From Dastarcus helophoroides (Eukaryota > Arthropoda > Insecta > Coleoptera > Bothrideridae), in NCBI GenBank assembly GCA_028583605.1, contig CM053332.1, positions 25,888,485 to 25,952,484 of the forward strand: a stretch of 64,000 bases of DNA, written 5' to 3'. The number at the start of each line of letters is the position of its first letter. Position 1 is the stretch's first letter. The notes under the pieces are model-generated. The model saw nothing but the letters and a program-made list of their open reading frames with translations, was not told the DNA's origin and made no database searches. The translations under genes and the position numbers were made by a program. Shown here in pieces: positions 31,601 to 46,030 of this stretch.

Positions 31601-34600
31601 TAAAGAAAGTGGACACGTTTCAGAGCAATCACATTTGGGGGCAACTGAAAGAGAATTTCTAAGGCAAATGGAATTTCAAAAAAACTGAAAGCTTCTGTCA
31701 GCAACTGAAAACGGTTCAAAGTCAAAACTATCCAGAACGAGTGGTTACTTTTCAGAATATTTGGATGAACTGACAAATCAACTGAATGCATTCTAAAACA
31801 GCAAGATTCATTCCAAAGCAATTGGATAGTTTCCAAAATGACTGGATGCATTTAAGAGCCACTGGATTGATTACCAATCAAATAACGCAAACAAAAACAA
31901 GACAATACGATCGAAAAGAAGTTGGAGACATTTTAGAGTGATTGGATAAGTTTCTGAGTAACCAAAAGTATCTATTAGTAACTGAAAATATTTTAACGAA
32001 ACTCAAAACATTCCAAAACAAAATATTTGGTTAAATTTAAAGCAATAGAGGCATTTTAGAGCATCAGAATTTATTCCAAAGCAACTGGATACTACCCAGC
32101 TTGATTAGATGCACTTAAGAGCAACCGAATGCATTCAAGAAGAACAGAATGCATTTCAAGGGAAGCGTAAACACATTTCAAAGCAATCAGATAAATTTTG
32201 GCGCAACTTAAAGCATCTTTCAGCAACTAAAAATGTTCCAAAAAGACTCAAAACATTTCAGAGCAAGTGGCTACTTTTTGGGATATTTGGATGGACTTCA
32301 AATTAACTAAATGCATTCGAAAGCTGCAGGATTCATTCCAAAGCTACTGGATAGTTCCCAAAATGACTGGATGCATTTAAGAGCCACTGGATTGATTACC
32401 AATCAAATAACGCAAACAAAAACAAGACAATACGATCGAAAAGAAGTTGAAGACATTTTAGAGTGATTGGTTAAGTTTCTGGGTAACCAAAACTAGCTAT
32501 CAGTAACTGAAAATATTTTAAAGAAACTCAAAACATTTCAAAACAAAATATTTGGTTAAATTTAAATCAATGGATGGCATTTTAGAGCATCAGAATTTAT
32601 TCCAAAGCAACTGGATACTACCCAGCTTGATTAGATGCACTTAAGAGCAACCGAATGCATTCAAGAAGAACAGAATGCATTTCAAGAAGAACAGAATGCA
32701 TTTCAAGGGAAACGTGAACACACTTCAAAGCAATCAGATAAATTTTGGCGCAACTTAAAGCATCTTTTAGCAACTAAAAATGTTCCAAAAAGACTCAAAA
32801 CATTTCAAAGCAAGTGGCTACTTTTTAGGATATTTGGATGGACTTCAAATTTACTAAATGCATTCGAAAGCTGCAGGATTCATTCCAAAGCTACTGAATA
32901 ATTTTTAAAATGACTGGATGCACTTAAGAGCCACTGAATTGATTACCAATCAAATAACGCAAACCAAAACATGACAATGCGATCGAAAAGAAGTTGGAGA
33001 CATTTTAAAGTGATTGGATAAGTTTCTGAGTAACCAAAAGTATCTATTAGTAACTGAAAATATTTTAACGAAACTCAAAACATTTCAAAACAAAATATTT
33101 GGTTAAATTTAAATCAATAGAGGCATTCTAGAGCAGCAGAATTTATTCCAAAGCAACTGGATACTACCCAGCTAGATTAAATGCACTTTAGAGCAACCGA
33201 ATGCATTCAAGAAGAACAAAATGCATTTCAAGGGAAGCGTGAACACATTTCAAAGCAATCAGATGAATTTTGGCGCAACCTAAAGTATCTTTCAGCAACT
33301 AAAAATGTTCCAAAAAGGCTTAAAACATTCCAGAGCAAGCGGTTACTTTTCAGGATATTTGGATGGACTTCAAATCAACTAAATGCATTCGAAAGCTGCA
33401 GGATTCATTCCAAAGCTATTGGGTAGTTCCTAGAACTTGGTAGTTCTTAGAAAACTGGATGCATGTAAGAATCACTGAATTGATTACTAGTCTGAATTTA
33501 AAAACAAAACAATGCGTCTCAAAAGGAGTGGGCACATTTCAGAGCAATTTGATAGACTTTTGAAAGCTCATTTTAGCAACTGAAAATACTTTAATGAAAC
33601 TGAAAAACTAAAGAAGAGTATTTGGTTAGATTTCAAATGAATGAATGGAGTCGAGAACAACAGAATTTATTCTAGAGCGACTGGATGATGCCCAGGTTGA
33701 CTAGATGCATTTAGGAGCGACCAAATAAACTGAATGCATTCAAGAAAAGGAGAATGCGTTTCAAAGAATGTGGACAAGTTTCAGAGATTTTGGAGTAACT
33801 AAGAGTCATCTCTTAACAGTTAAATGTTTCAAAGAAACTCAAGACAATCAAACGCAAGAGCAAGAAAGTAACTGGATACTGTCCAAGACAACTGGATGCT
33901 ATCCAGGATGATTGGGTGCATTTAAGAGCAACAGAAGGCGACTAAATGCATTCAAGAATAAGCTAATGTATTTCAAAGGAAGTGGACACATTTCAGGGTA
34001 AGTGGATGGATTTCGGAGCAATTGGATAGAATTTTGAAAGCATATTTTAGCAAATGAAAATCTTTAAATAAAACTCAAAAACCAGAGAAGAGTATTTGGT
34101 TAGATTTCAAATCAAGAACAACAGAATTTATTCTAAAGCAACTGGATGATGCCCAGGTTGACTAGATGTATTTAGGAGCGACGAAATAAACTGAATGCAT
34201 TCAAGAAAAGGAGAATGCGTTTCAAAGAATGTGGACACGTTTCAGAGATTTTGGAGTAACTAAGAGTCATCTCTTAACAGTTAAATGTTTCAAAGAAACT
34301 CAAGACAATCAAACGCAAGAGCAGGAAAGTAACTGGATACTGTCCAAGACGACTGGATGCTATCCAGGATGATTGGGTGCATTTAAGAGCAACAGAAGGC
34401 GACTAAATGCATTCAAGAATAAGCTAATGTATTCCAAAGGAAGTGGACACATTTTAGGGTAAGTGGATGGATTTCAAAGCAATTGAAAGTATCTCTAACA
34501 GCTAAAAGAGGAACTCAAATATTTCAGAGCAACCCAGAGTATTCGAATGGATTTCAAACCAACTGGATGCATTCGAGAGCAACGGAATTCTAAAGCTACT

Positions 34601-36300
34601 GTTCAGGTTAATTAAATCCATTTAAGAACAACCAAATTCCAACTTGAAGCATTCATACAAGAGCTTGGATTACAAAGGAAGTGAACACATTTCTGAGCAA
34701 TTGAATGGTTTTCAGAATAATTAAAAGCATCCAGCAACTATTAAAAACTGTTTTAAAGAAACTCAAAACTTATAAGCAAGAGCAGGATTCAAAGAAATTG
34801 GATACTGTCCAAGATGATTGGACGCTATCCAGGATGACTGGATGCATTTAAGAGCATCCAAAAGCGCCTAAATGCATTCAAAAATGAGCGAATGCGTTCC
34901 AAAGGAAGTGGACACATTTCAGGGTCCAGCATGGATTCATTTGGAGCAACTGAAAGTATCTCTAATAACTGAAAGAGAAACTTAAATATTTCAGAGCAAC
35001 TCAAAGTATTAAATGGATTCCAAACCTATTAGATGCATTCGAGAGCAAAAAAATCTAAAACAACTGGATCTTGTTCGGGGACTGGATGCATTTAAGAGCA
35101 TCTGGAAGCGCCCAAATGCATTCAAAAATAAGCGAATGCATTCCAAAGGAAGTGGACACATTTCAGGGTCCAGCATGGATTCATTCGGAGCAACTGAAAG
35201 TATCTCTCATAACTGAAAGAGAAACTCAAATATTTCAGAGCAACTCAGAGTATTGAATGGATTACAAACCAAATAGATGCATTCGAGAGCAAAAAACTTT
35301 AAAACAACTGGATATTGTTCGGGTTAATTAGATGCTTTTAAGAACAACCGAATCAATCACCTATCAACTCAATGCATTCAAGAAGAAGAAAATGGATTCC
35401 AGAGGAAGTGGACACATTTCGGAGCAATTGTATGGATTTCAAGATAACTACTGCAATAATTAAAAACTGTTTCAAAGAAATTTAAAATGTATACAAGCAA
35501 GAGCAAGATTCATTTCAAAGTGACTGGATACTGTCTAAGACGACTCGATACTATCCAGGATGACTGAATACATTTAAGAGCAACTAAATGGATTACCAAT
35601 TAACTAAATGCATTCAAGAATATATGAATACCTTCCAAAGGAAGTGAACTCATTTCAGAGCCATTGGATTAATTTTGAAGCAACTGAAAGCATCTATCTG
35701 CAACTGAAAGCATCTATCTGCAACTGAAAGAGCAAGTAGATTCTTTCTGGATCGATTTTAGATTAACTCAATGCATTCGAAAGTAGCAAGATGCATTTAA
35801 AATAAGTGAATTGTACATTCCAAATATAGAGTACTCATGTCAGAGCGATTGGGTGGATTTTGGAGCAACTGAAAGCATCTCTCATCAACTGAAGGAAAAA
35901 CTCAAAACATCTTAGAGCAAGTGGATTCCTTTTGAATTGATTTCAAATTAGCTGAATGCATTTGAAAGTAGTAAGATGCATCGAACTGTACATTTCAAAG
36001 GTAGTGTACTCATTTCAAAGCGACTGGATGGATTTTGGAGCAACTAAAAGCATCTTTCAGCAACTAAAAGAGAAACTGAAAAACATATTGGAGTAAGCAG
36101 ATCCTTTGGGGATGGATTTCAGATTAACTAAATGTACTCGAAAGAAGCAAGATGCATTCGAAGTAACTGAAGAATCTTTTAAACAACTGAACGTACTTAA
36201 ATGACTTCCAGAGCAAGAGGATAACTTTCAGGGTATTTTAAGGACAATACAGTTACCAAATTATTCTCAAATATTCAATAGCAACAAAAAGCATTCTAAA
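28620..36300. repeat. satellite of ~24 bp subunits in ~455-545 bp higher-order units
   Basis: Subunits look like gcaactgaaagcattc, gcaactggatactgtcc and gcaaccgaatgcattcaaga. Longer units recur: agatgatttt(t/g)... at about 29500, 30020, 30540 and 31060 (~520); gcacttaagagcaaccgaat at ~32109, 32635 and 33181 (526-546); caggttgactagatg at ~33703 and 34157 (~455). Frames on the minus strand such as 29500-29829, 30019-30309 and 30538-30825 are successive copies of the same unit and not genes. Confidence 0.9.
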
Positions 36301-36310
36301 GTATTATTAT

Positions 36311-39300
36311 GCATTCTAGAACAACAAGATGCATTCTAGAACAACAAGATGCATTCTAGAACAACAAGATACATTCTGCAACAACAAGATGCATTCTAGA
36401 ACAACAAGATGCATTCTAGAACAACAAGATGCATTCTAGAACAACAAGATGCATTCTAGAACAACAAGATGCATTCTAGAACAACAAGATGCATTCTAGA
36501 ACAACAAGATGCATTCTAGAACAACAAGATGCATTCTAGAACAACAAGATGCATTCTAGAACAACAAGATGCATTCTAGAACAACAAGATGCATTCTAGA
36601 ACAACAAGATGCATTCTAGAACAACAAGATGCATTCTAGAACAACAAGATGCATTCTAGAACAACAAGATGCATTCTAGAACAACAAGATGCATTCTAGA
36701 ACAACAAGATGCATTCTAGAACAACAAGATGCATTCTAGAACAACAAGATGCATTCTAGAACAACAAGATGCATTCTAGAACAACAAGATGCATTCTAGA
36801 ACAACAAGATGCATTCTAGAACAACAAGATGCATTCTAGAACAACAAGATGCATTCTAGAACAACAAGATGCATTCTAGAACAACAAGATGCATTCTAGA
36901 ACAACAAGATGCATTCTAGAACAACAAGATGCATTCTAGAACAACAAGATGCATTCTAGAACAACAAGATGCATTCTAGAACAACAAGATGCATTCTAGA
37001 ACAACAAGATGCATTCTAGAACAACAAGATGCATTCTAGAACAACAAGATGCATTCTAGAACAACAAGATGCATTCTAGAACAACAAGATGCATTCTAGA
37101 ACAACAAGATGCATTCTAGAACAACAAGATGCATTCTAGAACAACAAGATGCATTCTAGAACAACAAGATGCATTCTAGAACAACAAGATGCATTCTAGA
37201 ACAACAAGATGCATTCTAGAACAACAAGATGCATTCTAGAACAACAAGATGCATTCTAGAACAACAAGATGCATTCTAGAACAACAAGATGCATTCTAGA
37301 ACAACAAGATGCATTCTAGAACAACAAGATGCATTCTAGAACAACAAGATGCATTCTAGAACAACAAGATGCATTCTAGAACAACAAGATGCATTCTAGA
37401 ACAACAAGATGCATTCTAGAACAACAAGATGCATTCTAGAACAACAAGATGCATTCTAGAACAACAAGATGCATTCTAGAACAACAAGATGCATTCTAGA
37501 ACAACAAGATGCATTCTAGAACAACAAGATGCATTCTAGAACAACAAGATGCATTCTAGAACAACAAGATGCATTCTAGAACAACAAGATGCATTCTAGA
37601 ACAACAAGATGCATTCTAGAACAACAAGATGCATTCTAGAACAACAAGATGCATTCTAGAACAACAAGATGCATTCTAGAACAACAAGATGCATTCTAGA
37701 ACAACAAGATGCATTCTAGAACAACAAGATGCATTCTAGAACAACAAGATGCATTCTAGAACAACAAGATGCATTCTAGAACAACAAGATGCATTCTAGA
37801 ACAACAAGATGCATTCTAGAACAACAAGATGCATTCTAGAACAACAAGATGCATTCTAGAACAACAAGATGCATTCTAGAACAACAAGATGCATTCTAGA
37901 ACAACAAGATGCATTCTAGAACAACAAGATGCATTCTAGAACAACAAGATGCATTCTAGAACAACAAGATGCATTCTAGAACAACAAGATGCATTCTAGA
38001 ACAACAAGATGCATTCTAGAACAACAAGATGCATTCTAGAACAACAAGATGCATTCTAGAACAACAAGATGCATTCTAGAACAACAAGATGCATTCTAGA
38101 ACAACAAGATGCATTCTAGAACAACAAGATGCATTCTAGAACAACAAGATGCATTCTAGAACAACAAGATGCATTCTAGAACAACAAGATGCATTCTAGA
38201 ACAACAAGATGCATTCTAGAACAACAAGATGCATTCTAGAACAACAAGATGCATTCTAGAACAACAAGATGCATTCTAGAACAACAAGATGCATTCTAGA
38301 ACAACAAGATGCATTCTAGAACAACAAGATGCATTCTAGAACAACAAGATGCATTCTAGAACAACAAGATGCATTCTAGAACAACAAGATGCATTCTAGA
38401 ACAACAAGATGCATTCTAGAACAACAAGATGCATTCTAGAACAACAAGATGCATTCTAGAACAACAAGATGCATTCTAGAACAACAAGATGCATTCTAGA
38501 ACAACAAGATGCATTCTAGAACAACAAGATGCATTCTAGAACAACAAGATGCATTCTAGAACAACAAGATGCATTCTAGAACAACAAGATGCATTCTAGA
38601 ACAACAAGATGCATTCTAGAACAACAAGATGCATTCTAGAACAACAAGATGCATTCTAGAACAACAAGATGCATTCTAGAACAACAAGATGCATTCTAGA
38701 ACAACAAGATGCATTCTAGAACAACAAGATGCATTCTAGAACAACAAGATGCATTCTAGAACAACAAGATGCATTCTAGAACAACAAGATGCATTCTAGA
38801 ACAACAAGATGCATTCTAGAACAACAAGATGCATTCTAGAACAACAAGATGCATTCTAGAACAACAAGATGCATTCTAGAACAACAAGATGCATTCTAGA
38901 ACAACAAGATGCATTCTAGAACAACAAGATGCATTCTAGAACAACAAGATGCATTCTAGAACAACAAGATGCATTCTAGAACAACAAGATGCATTCTAGA
39001 ACAACAAGATGCATTCTAGAACAACAAGATGCATTCTAGAACAACAAGATGCATTCTAGAACAACAAGATGCATTCTAGAACAACAAGATGCATTCTAGA
39101 ACAACAAGATGCATTCTAGAACAACAAGATGCATTCTAGAACAACAAGATGCATTCTAGAACAACAAGATGCATTCTAGAACAACAAGATGCATTCTAGA
39201 ACAACAAGATGCATTCTAGAACAACAAGATGCATTCTAGAACAACAAGATGCATTCTAGAACAACAAGATGCATTCTAGAACAACAAGATGCATTCTAGA

Positions 39301-40820
39301 ACAACAAGATGCATTCTAGAACAACAAGATGCATTCTAGAACAACAAGATGCATTCTAGAACAACAAGATGCATTCTAGAACAACAAGATGCATTCTAGA
39401 ACAACAAGATGCATTCTAGAACAACAAGATGCATTCTAGAACAACAAGATGCATTCTAGAACAACAAGATGCATTCTAGAACAACAAGATGCATTCTAGA
39501 ACAACAAGATGCATTCTAGAACAACAAGATGCATTCTAGAACAACAAGATGCATTCTAGAACAACAAGATGCATTCTAGAACAACAAGATGCATTCTAGA
39601 ACAACAAGATGCATTCTAGAACAACAAGATGCATTCTAGAACAACAAGATGCATTCTAGAACAACAAGATGCATTCTAGAACAACAAGATGCATTCTAGA
39701 ACAACAAGATGCATTCTAGAACAACAAGATGCATTCTAGAACAACAAGATGCATTCTAGAACAACAAGATGCATTCTAGAACAACAAGATGCATTCTAGA
39801 ACAACAAGATGCATTCTAGAACAACAAGATGCATTCTAGAACAACAAGATGCATTCTAGAACAACAAGATGCATTCTAGAACAACAAGATGCATTCTAGA
39901 ACAACAAGATGCATTCTAGAACAACAAGATGCATTCTAGAACAACAAGATGCATTCTAGAACAACAAGATGCATTCTAGAACAACAAGATGCATTCTAGA
40001 ACAACAAGATGCATTCTAGAACAACAAGATGCATTCTAGAACAACAAGATGCATTCTAGAACAACAAGATGCATTCTAGAACAACAAGATGCATTCTAGA
40101 ACAACAAGATGCATTCTAGAACAACAAGATGCATTCTAGAACAACAAGATGCATTCTAGAACAACAAGATGCATTCTAGAACAACAAGATGCATTCTAGA
40201 ACAACAAGATGCATTCTAGAACAACAAGATGCATTCTAGAACAACAAGATGCATTCTAGAACAACAAGATGCATTCTAGAACAACAAGATGCATTCTAGA
40301 ACAACAAGATGCATTCTAGAACAACAAGATGCATTCTAGAACAACAAGATGCATTCTAGAACAACAAGATGCATTCTAGAACAACAAGATGCATTCTAGA
40401 ACAACAAGATGCATTCTAGAACAACAAGATGCATTCTAGAACAACAAGATGCATTCTAGAACAACAAGATGCATTCTAGAACAACAAGATGCATTCTAGA
40501 ACAACAAGATGCATTCTAGAACAACAAGATGCATTCTAGAACAACAAGATGCATTCTAGAACAACAAGATGCATTCTAGAACAACAAGATGCATTCTAGA
40601 ACAACAAGATGCATTCTAGAACAACAAGATGCATTCTAGAACAACAAGATGCATTCTAGAACAACAAGATGCATTCTAGAACAACAAGATGCATTCTAGA
40701 ACAACAAGATGCATTCTAGAACAACAAGATGCATTCTAGAACAACAAGATGCATTCTAGAACAACAAGATGCATTCTAGAACAACAAGATGCATTCTAGA
40801 ACAACAAGATGCATTCTAGA
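36311..40820. repeat. 20 bp tandem array, ~225 copies, nearly perfect
   Basis: The unit gcattctagaacaacaagat runs without interruption for 4510 bases. The only variants seen are in one unit at 36371-36390 (acattctgca...). From 36391 to 40820 every unit reads identical. Each unit holds a TCTAGA palindrome. No spacers and no dyad-repeat/unique-spacer alternation exist, so this is not a CRISPR array. The unit is nearly the same as subunits in the flanking satellite (gcattcgagagcaacagaat). Confidence 0.99.
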
Positions 40821-40821
40821 A

Positions 40822-43800
40822 TATTCTCGAGAGGTCTAATTAAGACGTATCTAACTTAGTAGGACACTAAGAGGTAGGAGTAGGAGTAGGACACTAAGAG
40901 GTCTCCACCTCTAAGCTTAGTTGAATACGTAAAGCCTAGAAGTTTGAGCCTACTATTAGATAGAGACGTCTATTAATATGGTCCCGGTTTTGGGTATATT
41001 TAGAGAGGTCTATTAAGACGTCTCTAACTTTGAACTCCATTGGCTGAGAATTCTTCAGCTCTAAGCTTAGTTGAAGACGTCAGAGCTTAATTAGAGCTAT
41101 CTGTTACAACGTTTATAATTTTAAACTTATCTAAACCATTCAAGGTGTTTCTAGTTTTGAACTCAGTAAGACAATAAGAAGTCTTGAGCTCTAAACTTAG
41201 TTGAAGGCGTCACAGTTATATTAAAGCCATCTGTTCAAACGCCTCTAACTTTGAGCTTACCGACAGCGTTCAGGATGTCTTCAATTTTGAATTTACGAAG
41301 ACACTAAGAGGTCTTCAACTCTGAGCTTAGTTGAATACGTCAAGCCTACAACTTTGAGTTTATTATTAGAAAGAGACGTCTATTAACAATTTTGGGTTTC
41401 TTTTTAGAAGTCTGGTAAAACGTCTTTAACTTTGAATTTCATCAGTAAAGAATTCTCCAGTTCTAAGCTTAATTGAGGAAGTCAGAGCTTAATTAGAGCC
41501 ATTTGTTGAAACGTCTCCAACTTTGAGCTTACCTAGGCCGTCCAGTATGTCTCTAATTTTGAACTTAGTAGAACAAAAAGAGGTCTCCAGTTCTAAGCTT
41601 AGTTAAAGACATCAGAGCTTAATTAGAGCCATCTGTTGAAATGTCTCTAATTTTGAGCTCACCTAAACCATCCAAGATGTCTCCAATTTTAAACTAAGAG
41701 TTTTCCACCTCTGAGCTTAGTTGAATACATCAAGCCCACTTTGAGCTTATTATTAGATAGAGGCGTCTATTAATATGGTCTTAATTTTGGGTCTATTTAG
41801 AGAGGTATGTTGAGACATATCTTTGAATTTCATTAGCAAAGAGTTCTCCAGCTCTAAGCTTAGTTGAAGACGTCAAAGCTTAATTATAGCCATCTGTTGA
41901 AACGTCTTTAACTTTAAGCTTACCTGAGCCATCCAATATGTCTCTAATTTTGAACTTAGTAAGACAAAAAGGGGTCTTCAGCTTTAAGCTTAGTTAAAGC
42001 CATCAGAGCCTAATTAGGGACATCTGTTGAAATGTCTCTAACTTTGAGCTTAACTAAATCATCTAAGATGTTTCCAATTTTAAACTTAGTAAAGCACTAA
42101 GAGCTCTCCACCTCTTAGCTTAGTTAAATACATCAAACCTTCTTTAAGTTTATTATTAGATAGAGACGTCTAATAGTATGGTCCCAATTTTGAGTTTATT
42201 TAGAAAGGTCTGTTAAAATGTCTCTAACTTTGAACTTCATTAGCTTCTTCAGCTCTAAGCTTAGTTGAAGACGTCAGAGCTTAATTAGAGCTATCTGTGC
42301 AAACGTTTTTAACTTTGAACTTATCTGAACCATCCAAATGTCTCCAGTTTTGTACTTAGTAAGACAATAAGAGGTCTTCAGCTCTAAGCTTAGTTGAAGG
42401 CGTCAGAGTTGTATTAAAGCCATCTGTTGAAACGTCTCTAACCTAGACCGTCCAATATGTCTTTAATTTTGAAGTCAGTAAGAAAAAAGAGGTATCTAGC
42501 TCTAAATTTAGTTAAAGACATCAGAGCTTAATTAGAGCCATCTGTCTCCAACTTTGAGCTTATCTAAACCACCCAAGATGTCTCCAATTTTAAACTTAGT
42601 AAGGCACTAAGAGCTGTTCACTTCTAAGCTTAGTTGAATAGATCAAGACTACTTTGAGTTTGTAAGGTTAGTAAGGCACTAAGAGCTCTCCACTTCTAAG
42701 CTTAGTTGAATAGATCAAGACTACTTTGAGTTTGATATTAGACAGAGAGGTCTATTAATATGGTCCCAATTTTGGGTCTATTTAGAGAGGTCTGTTAAGA
42801 CGTCCCCAACTTTAAACTTCATTAGCTAAGAATTCATCAGCTCTAAGCTTAGTTGAAGTCAGAGCTTAATTAGAGCCAGCTGTTGAAACGCCTCTAACTT
42901 TCAGCTTATCTAAACCATCCAAGATGTCTCCAGTTTTGAACTTAGTAAGACAATAAGAGGTCTCCAGCTCTAAGCTTAGTTGAAGGCGTCAGAGTTGTAA
43001 TAAAGACATCTGTTGAAACGTCTCTAACCTTGAGTTTATCTACACCGTTCAGGATGTCTCCAATTTTAAGCTTAGTAAGACTCTAAGAGGTCTCCACCTC
43101 TAAGCTTAGTTAAATTCGTCAAGCCTACAACTTTGAATGCATTATTAGATAGAGACGTCTATTAAAAATTTTGGGTCTATTTAGAGAAGTCTGTTAAGAC
43201 ATCTAAGAGCTTAATTAGAGCCACCTGTTGAAACGTCTCCAACTTTGAGCTTACCTAGACCGTCCAATATGTCTTTAATTTTGAACTTAGTAAGAAAAAA
43301 AAGAGATCTCTAGCTCTAAGTTTAGTTAAAGATATCAGAGCTTAATTAGAGCCATCTGTTGAAATGTCTCCAACTTTGAGCTTATTTAAACCACTCAAGA
43401 TGTCTCCAATTTTAAACTTAGTAAGGCACTAAGAGCTCTCCACCTCTAACCTTATTTGAACAGATCAAGCCTATTTTGAGTTCATTATTAGATAGAGACG
43501 TCTATTAATATGGTCCCAATTTGGGTCTATTTAGAGAGGTCTGTTAAAACGTCCCCAACTTTAAACTTTATGAGCTAAGAATTCACCAGCTCTAGGCTTA
43601 GTTGAAGTCAGAGCTTAATTAGAGCCATCTGTTGAAACGTCTCTAACTTTCAGCTTATCTAGACCATCCAAGATGTCTCCAGTTTTGAACTTAGTAAGAC
43701 AATAAGAGGTCTCCAGCTTAATTAGAGCCACCTGTTGAAACGTCTCCAACTTTGAGCTCTCCAGCTTAATTAGAGCCACCTGTTGAAACGTCTCCAACTT

Positions 43801-46030
43801 TGAGCTCACCTAGACCGTCCAATATGTCTTTAATTTTGAACTTAGTAAGAAAAAAAGAGGTCTCTAGCTCTAAGTTTAGTTAAAGATATCAGAGCTTAAT
43901 TAGAGCCATCTGTCTCCAACTTTGAGCTTACCTAAACCACCCACGATGTCTCCAATTTTAAACTTAGTAAGGCACTAAGAGCTCTCCACTTCTAAGCTTA
44001 GTTGAATAGATCAAGACTACTTTGAGTTTGTTATTAGATAGAGACGTCTATTAATATGGTCCCAATTTTGGGTCTATTTAGAAAGGTCTGTTAAAACGTC
44101 CCCAACTTTAAACTTCATTAGCTAAGAATTCACCAGCTCTAAGCTTAGTTGAAGTCAGAGCTTAATTAGAGCCATCTGTTGAAACGTCTCTAACTTTCAG
44201 CTTATCTAAACCATCCAAAATGTCTCCAGTTTTGAACTTAGTAAAACAATAAGAGGTCTCCAGCTCTAAGCTTAGTTGAAGGCGTCAGAGTTGTAATAAA
44301 GACATCTGTTGAAACGTCTCTAACCTTGAGTTTATCTACACCGTTCAGGATGTCTCCAATTTTAAGCTTAGTAAGACACTATTTAGGGAAGTCTGTTAAG
44401 ACGTCTAAGAGCTTAATTAGAGTCATCTGTTGAAACGTCTCTAACTTTGAGCTTACCTAGACGTCCAATATGTCTTTAATTTTGAACTTAGTAAGAAAAA
44501 AAGAGGTGTCTAGCTCTAAGTTTAGTTAAAGACATCAGAGCTTAATTAGAGCCATCTGTCTCCAACTTTGAGCTTACCTAAACCACCCACGATGTCTCCA
44601 ATTTTAAACTTAGTAAGAGCTCTCCACTTCTAAGCTTAGTTGAATAGATCAAGACTACTTTGAGTTTGATATTAGACAGAGACGTCTATTAATATGGTCC
44701 CGTTTTGGGTATATTTAGAGAGGTCTATTAAGACGTCCTCAACTTTAAACTTCATTAGCTAAGAATTCTCCAGCTCTAAGCTAAGTTGAAGTCAGAGCTT
44801 AATTAGAGCCATCTGTTGAAACGTCTCTCAGCTTATCTAAACCATTCAAGATGTCTCCAGTTTTGAACTTAGTAAGACAATAAGAGATCTCCAACTCTAA
44901 GCTTACTTGAAGGCGTCAGGGTTGTATTAAAACCATCTGTTAAAACGTCTTTAACTTTGAACTTATCTAAACCATTCGAGATGTCTCCAGTTTTGAACTT
45001 AGTAAGACAATAAGAGGTCTCCAGCTCTAAGCTTAGTTGAAGGCGTCAGAGTTGTATTAAAGTCATCTGTTGAAACGTCTCTAACTTTGAGCTTACCTAG
45101 ATCGTTCAGGATGTCCCCAATTTTGAATTTACGAAGACTCTAAAATCTCCCTACCTCTAAACTTAGTTGAATACGTTAAGCCTACAATTTTGAGCTTATT
45201 ATTAGATAGAGGCTTCTATTAATAAGGTCCCAATTTTGGATCTGTTTAGAGAAGTCCGTTAAGGTGTCTCTAACTTTGAATTTCATTAGATAAGAATTCT
45301 CCAGCTCTAAGCTTAGTTAAAGATGTTAGAGCTTAATTAGAGCCATCTTATAATGGCTCTAACTATGGGATTATTTAGACCATTCGGGGTGCCTTCAATT
45401 TTTAACTTAAGGAGACAGTAAAACGTCGCCAGCTCTAAGCCTAGTTGAAGACGTCAGAGCTTAACTAGCTAGATCCATCTGTTGAAACGCCTCTAACTTT
45501 GAGCTTATTTAGAGAGTCTAATATGTCTCCAATTTTGAACTTAGCAAGACATTGAGATGTCTTTAACTTTGAGTCTAGATAGAAAGATGTCTCCAACTTA
45601 AAATACTTGTTGAAACGTGATGTTAAATTTGAGCCAGTTACTCTTTTGAGCCAGCTGTCTCTTTTAAGACGTCTCTAACTTTCCGCTTAGTTAAAAAAGC
45701 TTGTTAGGACGTCTCCAACTTTGAGCTTAGTTAGAGACACCTACTGAGATATCTCCAAGTTTAAACTTTGCCAATAAAAACTTGTTTAGGGTGCCTCCAA
45801 TTCCACATGACAGTTTTTTCTTCCAGATCAGTCACAGTTGTATTAAAGCCACCTGTTCAAACGTCTCTAACTTTGAGCTTACCTAGAGCATTCAGGATGT
45901 CTCCAATTTTGAATTTACGAAGACACTAAGAGGTCTTCAACTCTAAGCTTAATTGAATACGTCAAGCCTACAGCTTTGAGTTTATTATTAGACAGAAAAT
46001 TTTGGGTTTATTTGGAGAAGTCTGAGAGTA
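40822..46030. repeat. satellite rich in aagctt and gacgtc, irregular 345-790 bp higher-order units
   Basis: Blocks contain ctctaagcttagttgaagac, gtcagagcttaattagagcc, atctgttgaaacgtctctaa and ctttgagcttacctagacc. The landmark attattagatagagacgtct returns at ~40955, 41362, 41751, 42149, 43143, 43486, 44031 and further on, with variants between. Direct local duplications are evident at 42600-42725 and 43690-43805. No gene. Confidence 0.9.

Noticed and set aside
29139..33426. Families of ~65-110 codon ORFs (minus strand with SLECILFF; plus strand with ECIQEEQNAF)
   Set aside because: Each is one register of the ~520 bp satellite unit and reappears copy after copy; no evidence of expression or domain.
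36311..40820. CRISPR array
   Set aside because: Contiguous identical 20 bp units without spacers, no cas genes, eukaryotic context.
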